Positions 8,350 to 14,195 of a stretch of 14,195 bases of DNA are shown here, in pieces. Origin of the DNA: Euperipatoides rowelli (lineage: Eukaryota; Onychophora; Udeonychophora; Euonychophora; Peripatopsidae); assembly GCA_003024985.2 (NCBI GenBank), contig PXIH01S0000560.1. One strand, 5' to 3'. A program made the position numbers and the translations under genes. Under the pieces are notes generated by a model, which was given only the letters and a program-made list of their open reading frames with translations, searched no databases and was not told where the DNA came from. Numbering within the stretch: position 1 is the first letter of the stretch; each line of letters begins with the position of its first letter.

Positions 8350-9695
8350 ACATCACCTATGGATTGCGAAAAGGAAGATCCACTCACACCAATTTATTGG
8401 TCACATTAGATGAATGGACAAAATACCATGATTAGTCTACAAAATTCAGTTCTATTCACTGACTTCACAAATGCTTTTGACACACCAAATCACATTTTAT
8501 TACTAAATGAATTATACCATCTCAATTTTGACTGTTTACTTAAAAGAACGTAAATTGTCAAAAATAAGTAAAACGGCATTAAACACTTTGCTCTCACCTC
8601 AAGACCGGATGTCACAGGGAGAAATATTGTCTGCAACCCTTTTTAATGTTTACTAGATCTTTTAAGCCCGTTATAAGGGCATCCAACCTTTTTTTTTTTG
8701 GTTTTTATATCAGTGATCTAAGAGAGAAAACATTTTTTTTTTAGTTTCAATATAAGCCATTAGATGGCGCTGTTACTGGCTTCTAAACCCAATCATATTC
8801 CAATTAAGAAATATGATGTTTCTGATGCACATGAATGCTCTGGTTGAGGTATGCCCTCAGATGACAATGATCTCAAGATTTACAAACATAGAAATCTTGA
8901 AACAGACATTCAGAATTACAAAATAATGACATATTTACAGAATGGACTAGCAAAAATGATTTACAACTTAAAATTGACAAATACATCATTCTCAATATCG
9001 GCACAAAAATTTAGACCACAAATACTATATTGATAAAGTCATACTAAAGCAAACTAACTACTACAAAGACATGGGGTAACTATTGACAATCGTTTAACAT
9101 TTTCTAAGCACTGTGACGTGGTTATATAAAAAATGAGACAAAAAAAGTGTAGTGTCCAAAAACTTCAAGAAGCTTTAAATATTTATGTACAACATACTGT
9201 AGACCAAAGTTCTTTGGTGTACTCCTATACTAACATAGATGTTGAAAGATTTGCCAAGTGTTTCAGAGCACCAACAAAAAAAATTCACAACTTTAAAAAT
9301 ACCCCATATAAAGAGAATATATAACCTAAAATGAACAAACCCTCGACAGAGAAAGATTAGATATGAACTGTCTAAGCTTATAAGTTATTATTAACCGAAG
9401 TCAATATATTTTCACCAAATGTAAATTGAATTGAGGGCATAGTAAAAAATTGCTTTACATCTTACACGGGACATGTGTTAAAACATTTTTTTTGTCATTA
9501 GATGATTAGAGTAACGTCTTGCTGGAATGCTCTACCTCATTCCATTGTGAGCACTGAGAGTTTTGTTAAATTTAAACAATTATTGGATGAATATTTGCTA
9601 ACTTACAATCGATTCCAGTCCCTAGTTTCTAAAAATTAGTATACTGAAAAGTCCTCGAAGACTGACTATCTGTATGACTGTTATTATTATTATTA
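8350..9695 (+). pseudogene. LINE (non-LTR retrotransposon) remnant, 3' half
   Basis: Plus-strand frames give YGLRKGRSTHTNLLVTLDEW (from 8358), LFTDFTNAFDTPNHILLL (about 8449-8502), SQGEILSATLFNVY (about 8615-8655), YISDLRE (about 8706), PSDDNDLKIY (8854-8883), YKDMGVTIDNRLTFSKHCD (about 9060-9117) and CWNALPHSIVSTESFVKFKQ (9520-9579), stopping at 9637-9639. These are the QfGFR+g.ST, motif A DF.KAFD, PQGS.LGPLLF, motif C ADD, thumb YLGV.ID and C-terminal WN.LP motifs of Jockey/CR1/L2-type reverse transcriptases. The 3' end carries a (TTA)n tail at 9681-9695. The frame is split by shifts and stops, and the 5' part is missing. It lies opposite to and upstream of ABCA-like exon 1. Confidence 0.85.
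8656..8830. repeat. Insertion-like stretch inside the LINE remnant
   Basis: The reverse transcriptase match breaks after FNVY at about 8655, shows FYISDLRE near 8703-8724, and breaks again until PSDD at 8854. Between are a short hairpin GCCCGTTATAAGGGC (8666-8680), two long T runs (near 8690 and 8733) and CATTAGATGGCGCTGTTAC. The T runs suggest one or two small retroposed pieces, but no clear ends or duplications are visible. Confidence 0.35.
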
Positions 9696-9864
9696 AAGGT
9701 AAAAACAATATTGAAAAAAACTACTCTAACAATGTAGATAATAGAAAACCAAAAACTCCAGCTAATAGGCTAAATTAAAAAAAAAATTAAATTAAAAAAT
9801 TGTAATTTGAACTCTAAACAGAAATGGCTAAGTACAGAAAGATCTAAGCAAATGTTAGACTACA

Positions 9865-10152
9865 ATGACAAACATAATCCTTTACAAATTAAGGATAACT
9901 CCAGTTCAAATATTTAGGGAATATTGTTACTTGGGCCATTTTTCAGAAAAAAATTTTCTCCAACAAACTACCCATTCAATTCTTCCCAAATTTTTTTCAG
10001 TTATACATTGTACTTTTCCCCATCATTTAGAAAATTATCAAATTATTCCAGCAATATGTAATGAAAGTAAAAATATAATTGCATGTCAACTTCTGTACAA
10101 ACGATCCAAAGTTAAACCTATAGTTGTACCAGATTACAATAGGCTAAATTAA
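9865..10152 (+). pseudogene. Possible piggyBac transposase scrap
   Basis: A 95-codon open frame ends in SKVKPIVVPDYNRLN. The K..KP.+V.DYN piece resembles the KP..V.DYN..MGGVD segment of piggyBac transposases, close to the third catalytic Asp. The match is about fifteen residues, the following GGVD is absent because a stop comes first, and the rest is not recognisable. A piggyBac-type MITE lies 3 kb away, which makes the idea reasonable but does not prove it. The word AATAGGCTAAATTAAA occurs at both 9763 and 10139, just outside and at the end of this frame. Confidence 0.25.
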
Positions 10153-10544
10153 ACATTTCTAAATTTGATACTTATTTTTTTGTTGGATAAATTATTTATG
10201 CTCATACATGTAATTTAAAATTAGACTGGGATAAGTAGTCAAAGTATTTGGGATAAACAAAAAGATAGAAAAGTAGTAGGCCCTATAATTAAAAAATGTA
10301 ATCCAAGAATTAAAAGAAAAAAAACCTTAATTACTTTTTAATTAACATCATTGAAGTATTCAAATAATAGTAATATAAATAAATACCGTACTTGCCATAT
10401 TAGTATAATATACTGTAATAATGAATTATGAAATAATGTTTAAGAATCACATGCTTCGTGTCAGGTCTACATATTGTATGAATTAAAATCTACATTAAAA
10501 TAAATTTGTGGCAGCTATCGCTCAGAACTGCTTATAGCAGTTGG

Positions 10545-10735
10545 TAATGTCATTATCATCAGGTAAAATTTGTTTGTTGTAAAAATTATTTTTAAAACTT
10601 AACTTCAAAACCATCAGATGTAGATTCTAAAATTTCAGCNTAATGTCATTATCATCAGGTAAAATTTGTTTGTTGTAAAAATTATTTTTAAAACTTAACT
10701 TCAAAACCATCAGATGTAGATTCTAAAATTTCAGC
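10545..10735. repeat. Exact 95-bp duplication flanking an N
   Basis: Bases 10545-10639 and 10641-10735 are identical over their full 95 bases and are separated only by a single N at 10640. This is the usual mark of two contig ends that overlap but were joined end to end with a gap symbol. The locus is probably about 96 bp shorter than shown, with one true copy. Confidence 0.9.
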
Positions 10736-10755
10736 TACATAATGCTTTTTAATCT

Positions 10756-10769
10756 CCCCCCCCCCCCCC
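10756..10769. repeat. Poly-C run (14)
   Basis: Fourteen C in a row, between the GDFVLVEL and KKHYVAEIL parts of the minus-strand frame. Run-length error here could account for one of the frame breaks. Confidence 0.9.
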
Positions 10770-10926
10770 TTTATAGCTCCACAAGCACAAAATCTCCCCT
10801 TGTCACTCCTGCGGCATTAAATTATTCTTCTTTGCCTTGATGTCACGATTGAATTTGTCTAACGATGATTCTTCATCATTATTTGAATTATTCAAAACCA
10901 AATCTTCATGTAGTTTGGACCGGTTC

Positions 10927-11307
10927 AAGGTACAAACAAATTATCGACCCAAGGTACAACCAGGTGCCATTTTTTAAGCAAAAAGAGCTGCAGCAACAAG
11001 TAGTATTATGTTTCATCAAAAACCTTCTATAAGAAAAATAAATAAAGATACTCACTACACTTTGATTGGTTTCATAAACTCATTAAGTAAAAAAAATTTT
11101 TTCATTCCAAACTTTGAACTGAAAATTTACATTTGACTGTAAAATAATTTTTTTTTTGCAACAAAATGGTTAGCTTATGAAGCATTAAACACAGTAGAGT
11201 AACTCCTAATGATAGAATGGCAACTACTTTCTATTAGTTTCCGATTCCTCCATTAGTTGACAGAGATATATAAACTGATCCAAGGTACATACGGTCACAA
11301 GGTACAA
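10927..11307. repeat. Four dispersed AAGGTACA(A/T) words
   Basis: AAGGTACAA or AAGGTACAT occurs at 10927, 10951, 11282 and 11299, in two close pairs about 330 bases apart, each with GG(A/T)CC or GACC/GGTC words nearby. The rest of 10960-11400 is AT-rich and holds nothing I can name. The pairs may be two decayed copies of one short segment. Confidence 0.4.
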
Positions 11308-11967
11308 CACTCTTCCCTACATAACCTGGTAGTGGTAGTTTTCCTTTTCATAAAACAAACCGACACATAACTTGGCAAATTTCATACCTTCCTTTAACCT
11401 ATCTCAAAATTTAAATTTCTATTACGCGTCAAAAACTACTTTGATCTAGTTTTACAAATTTTGATAAGTCCTCAAATAGGGCCCTAGAGGGTAATGTCAT
11501 CCGCAAACAATTGTAAATTAGACTACAATTGCAAATCAAAGATTGGATTGATCATTTGAAAATTACATGAACCAATGAGGTAGACTATAATTTGTTAGCA
11601 GTCCTGAGGAATCTTGGCATTTTTACATAATGCTTTCTGTTCAGTAAATAATTACGGCAATGAACTAAGCAATGTAACCTTGTAAAATCGGTAAAACCTC
11701 TAAACTGCTCATCAAAATTTTGTTAGATTTGAATGCGTTTGCAAGGTCAATTGATGTGATCATAGTAATATTTCCCTATCCCTTTTATCTCTAGTATCAT
11801 TAATCAATTTGGTCATGTATGTGGTTGTAGAAAAAGCACAAAAACCACTCTGAGCATCATTTATCAATTTTCTGATTCTATAAATTCAGTAAATTGTACA
11901 ATGACACTCTTTTCCAGTCTTTCCCAGTAATGGATATATTGAAATTGGTCCAAAATTCTCAAGATCA

Positions 11968-11978
11968 CCCCCCCCCCC
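11968..11978. repeat. Poly-C run (11) within the LINE
   Basis: Eleven C on the plus strand. On the LINE strand they encode the run of Gly after PIHKNE, exactly where other LINEs have a KKGD motif, and the frame stays open across them into DLENF. Confidence 0.85.
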
Positions 11979-12527
11979 TTCATTTTTATGAATGGGTATT
12001 ATAAAAGACTTTCCAAATATCTGGAAATTTTCCTGATAACAAAGAAAGGTGGACCAAGAACAATAATGGTTTAATAACTGGTGAATATTTTTATAATGTT
12101 AATTCCTATTCCATCTACTCCACAAGATGAATCCAGAATTTTATTTATGTTTAAAAGAGTATCCTCTGAAGTCTGAAATAGGTTTAAGCTCATATTTAGA
12201 AATATTTTACATGTCATGTTTGTGTCCAGTAGCCAAAAACCCATTGAATGATTCGGTGATACTAATAGTGTCTTTTATTTTCTAGTAATTCATTTGTCAG
12301 CAACCAAGTTTTTTTTATATCCCCCTTTGCTTTAATTCTTATTTATAAGATCTTTTATCTTGTTGAAGTTTGTGATTTAATAATTTTTATAATCAGCCCA
12401 AAGATTGTGATTAGATAGAGCTAGTGCTATATTGTTAATGAGTAACAACAGTTCATCAATCAAAGTGCTCATGGATTTTATGATAATGTTTTTTTTGAAG
12501 TTTTCTTTAAAGGAGCATTATGTTTAA

Positions 12528-12863
12528 CAGTATTCTCCCCATAAATTTTACCAGCCGGGTAGAATGAAGCAATACCCGGGTGTACAATTTTTTTTTAATT
12601 GTTGTCTTGTTTTGCATACAGAATTTAGTGTGTATGAGAGTGAATATCATAAGCTCTCTAGATTGGCTTGTAATGCAAGAAACCAAGCTGGTATTGGGAG
12701 TCTTGAGACTAGTTTGATTTTTCATCACAATTATAAATGTCTTAAATTAGTTATCCATTCCTGCTCATAATTTCCCTTGTCAATTGACAAAATTAATTAG
12801 CCTGGTGGTCATTAAAACCAGCCAGGTGGCGCACCCGTCCAAAATGTCCTGTGGAGAACACTG
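12528..12863. mobile_element. hAT-like non-autonomous element inside the LINE
   Basis: The left end CAGTATTCTCC (12528-12538) and inverted right end CAGTGTTCTCC (12863-12853) match at 10 of 11 bases. Past the ends, both arms continue with ATTTT and G/C-rich CCAGCC/GGGTG words. CAGTG termini are typical of hAT transposons. An internal hairpin pairs CCGGGTA (12555-12561) with TACCCGG (12573-12579). It splits the LINE frame exactly between ...LLDTN and KHNAPLK, which shows it arrived later. Length is 336 bp and no transposase is present. The expected 8-bp duplication is not convincing (atgtttaa against tttgtgtc). Open frames on both strands at 12507-12770 are incidental. Confidence 0.6.
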
Positions 12864-13022
12864 TTTGTGTCCAGTAGTATTCTATTAAAAAGATGACCAA
12901 TATCTCCAATACTGTCCAGTAAAGCTATGTCGTGCCAAGGGCTAGTTAGCAGATCATATAGAAAGTTAGCAGACACATTTGTAATGTCAAAATATTAAAT
13001 AATAAACGATTTCAGTGATATC

Positions 13023-13335
13023 TTAACCCTTGCCACTCCACTGAATTCAGAGAATTTGGTTTCTACAGCTCCACAAGAAAAATGAATTTTTTTTTTAAAA
13101 TTAAGATTAATGTTCTTTTAAATTTTTTTTTTAAATCTCTTGGGATAATTAAAGACAAATATATTTGGTGTCTTTAAAACTAAAAAAAAAATAGTAATTG
13201 AAGCATATTTGAATATAATAATTATTGATTATGAAATGCAAGGAAATGAAAATGACGATTCATAATCGGCTTTGGAGTGCAACTATTAAATTAAAAATGG
13301 TAATTGAGAATCGACATTAGAGTGGAAAGGGTTAA
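13023..13335. mobile_element. piggyBac-type MITE (copy 1)
   Basis: TTAA at 13023-13026 and 13332-13335 flank 305 bp whose ends are CCCTTGCCACTC and, inverted, CCCTTTCCACTC (11 of 12). TTAA duplication with CCC ends is the hallmark of piggyBac-superfamily elements. The right arm holds two 29-bp near-palindromic units (13251-13279 and 13296-13324) spaced 45 bp apart. The middle is AT-rich, includes an imperfect palindrome AAAGAC...GTCTTT near 13151-13177, and has no coding capacity. It sits just past the 5' limit of the recognisable LINE remnant. Confidence 0.8.
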
Positions 13336-13744
13336 ACCTTAAGGCTACAGTAACTCAATCCCCAACTTATGTTAGAGCAACGAACTACTGGTCGAATACA
13401 GCGACAGGCAAAAAGTAATTTTTACAATTTAATGACGACTCTACATCAAATGGATGCATTGGTAGACTGGGCCACCAGGAAATCAGGAATTTACTGAGGG
13501 ATGTTGGATTTTTTACGGCAACATTTAAAATTTTTTCCATACCTTCCTTCCCCCTTTTATGTGGAACGTCCTCCCTTCCCAAGCACTGGAGCAGCGGGCA
13601 AATTTTCTAGGTTGATCTAATGAGCCAGTCCTTAATGAGTGGGTGAACCAATGTTGAAAGCAAGAACATACTGTAGGTGTACCGGTACCAGAGATAACAC
13701 TACTTAATGAACTGTTAACAGTTGATGTCGAACCCCAAGACTAT
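13336..13744. other. No feature recognised
   Basis: This stretch is less AT-rich than its surroundings. A 65-codon minus-strand open frame (13582-13385) has no similarity I know. It lies where the LINE endonuclease could continue beyond the MITE, but I see no endonuclease motif. Confidence 0.4.
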
Positions 13745-13761
13745 CACACACACACACACAC
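13745..13761. repeat. (CA)n microsatellite
   Basis: Seventeen bases of alternating CA, about 20 bases before the third LINE scrap. Confidence 0.9.
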
Positions 13762-13777
13762 TGACACATAGGATATT

Positions 13778-14104
13778 AGATCAGGTGATAAATCCATAGA
13801 AAATTATAGACTCAGCACTACTATTTCATCTCCAACAAAAATATTTGAACAAATTAGGTAACTATGCAACATTCTATAATCACTAACAGTCTATGATTAT
13901 TTATTCTAAAACTTTAAAGTCAAAGGGTTTATACTTAGTTCCTAGAAAACTAGGATCACTAGGTTAAAACTTTAAATACAATATAACCAAAAACACGATT
14001 ATAAACACGGCACATCAAACAATTTATTTATCAGATTTAATTAGACATGATTTCTCATGTATAAAGTTACGCCGATAACATTAAACTCTATTCAAAATTT
14101 GATG
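13778..14104 (+). pseudogene. LINE reverse-transcriptase scrap
   Basis: The plus strand reads SGDKSIENYRLSTTISSPTK then IFEQIR (13781-13858) before a stop. This is the KkGd...NYRPISl....KifE.i block of LINE reverse transcriptases. About 200 bases later YADNIKLYSKF (14068-14100) is motif C, YADD, with the second Asp changed to Asn. The roughly 200 bases between the two are far fewer than a whole enzyme needs, so motif A and its surroundings are deleted or unreadable. The copy is dead and ends against a piggyBac-type MITE. It is separate from the minus-strand LINE because its strand is opposite. Confidence 0.65.
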
Positions 14105-14195
14105 TTAACCCTTTCCACTCAAATGGCGATTCTCAATCGCCATTTTCAATTTAGTAGTTGCACTCAAAAGGAGATTCAGAATCGCCATTATAAAT
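14105..14195. mobile_element. piggyBac-type MITE (copy 2), cut by the window end
   Basis: TTAA (14105-14108) is followed by CCCTTTCCACTC. The next about 75 bases match the inverted right arm of copy 1 base for base over most of their length. Two 29-bp units at 14116-14144 and 14161-14189 differ at 4 positions; the first contains the perfect inverted repeat AATGGCGAT / ATCGCCATT. Only this terminus is inside the window, and it is inverted relative to the same terminus of copy 1. Confidence 0.75.

Larger units (their letters stand above)
10545..10950 (-). pseudogene. Broken unknown reading frame with GDFVLVEL...YVAEIL...FEVKFLK
   Basis: Minus-strand frames read SKLHEDLVLNNSNNDEESS and LDKFNRDIKAKKNNLMPQE to a stop at 10805-10803. 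After a shift comes TRGDFVLVEL (10803-10774), then a 14-base G run. Then KKHYVAEILESTSDG and FEVKFLK (about 10750-10687) follow, and a further shift gives ILPDDNDI. I do not know the family by name, but GDFVLV..., YVA.I, EV.FLK and P.DND make a spaced pattern I associate with the C-terminal module of uncharacterised, often transposon-borne, invertebrate proteins. The 95-bp duplication repeats AEILE...FLK, so part of the damage is likely an assembly error. Confidence 0.4.
11400..12988 (-). pseudogene. LINE (non-LTR retrotransposon) remnant, split by a hAT-like element
   Basis: Reading down the minus strand: SANFLYDLLTSPWHDIALLD and HLFNRILLDTN (12976-12864), then a 336-bp insertion, then KHNAPLKKTSKK (about 12524), KGDIKKTWLLTNELLENKR (about 12328-12275), SFNGFLATG, SSCGVDGIG, GKFPDIWK (12033-12010), IIPIHKNEGGGG, ENFGPISIYPLLGKTGKE, NDAQSGFCAFSTTTYMTKL, SIDLANAF (11754-11731) and LFADDITL (11510-11487). 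These match the endonuclease-to-RT linker, the GvDgI and FP..WK.A.+.PihKkGd blocks, the YRPISllp..sKi.E block, QSGF...+ST, motif A and motif C FADD of CR1/Jockey-type LINEs. Motif C keeps both Asp residues; motif A has lost its second Asp. Shifts and stops make it dead. Confidence 0.85.

Noticed and set aside
12507-12770. Overlapping 73- and 68-codon frames on opposite strands
   Set aside because: They overlap each other within the hAT-like element and have no protein signature.
13385-13582. 65-codon minus-strand frame as LINE endonuclease
   Set aside because: Position would allow it, but no SDH or other endonuclease motif is visible.

Overview
This window is AT-rich invertebrate animal DNA. 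It has long introns, degraded retrotransposons, MITE-like elements, one assembly gap (N at 10640) and no bacterial-style gene layout. The TAGGCCTA / TACAGTA-type words and the mix of elements suggest a marine deuterostome such as an echinoderm or hemichordate. That placement is inference; nothing here fixes the species.

The one gene I can support is on the minus strand. It is the 5' part of an ABC transporter of subfamily A, in three short exons at 8251-8186 (start codon), 6916-6823 (first membrane helix) and 5153-5024 (start of the first extracellular domain). Donor and acceptor sites are canonical and the codon phases join exactly. The gene runs leftward and its next exons lie outside the window or were not recognised.

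Left arm (1-5000). This would be intron of the ABCA-like gene. It holds a minus-strand Ty1/copia-type LTR retrotransposon remnant: an LTR (3074-3492), a primer-binding site resembling the half-initiator-tRNA-Met type of Drosophila copia (3056-3070), a broken gag (2185-2930), a protease and LTR-proximal pol part (1943-2160), then pre-integrase and integrase sequence (about 775-1310). A 628-bp element with terminal inverted repeats and a TA target duplication (1313-1940) sits inside pol.

Middle (5000-8300). ABCA-like exons and introns, with a TAC(A/T)GTA-rich patch near 7000-7180.

Right arm (8340-14195). A stack of broken transposons. There is a plus-strand LINE (8350-9695), a possible piggyBac transposase scrap (9865-10152), and a frameshifted minus-strand reading frame interrupted by a 95-bp duplication flanking the N (10545-10950). 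Next is a minus-strand LINE (about 11400-12988) split by a hAT-like element (12528-12863). A piggyBac-type MITE follows (13023-13335), then a third LINE scrap (13778-14104) that abuts a second, inverted copy of that MITE at the window edge (14105-14195).

I found no new cellular system. The most useful hidden content is the ABCA-like gene start, the copia element with its half-tRNA primer site, and three insertions of small DNA transposons into or against older retroelements.
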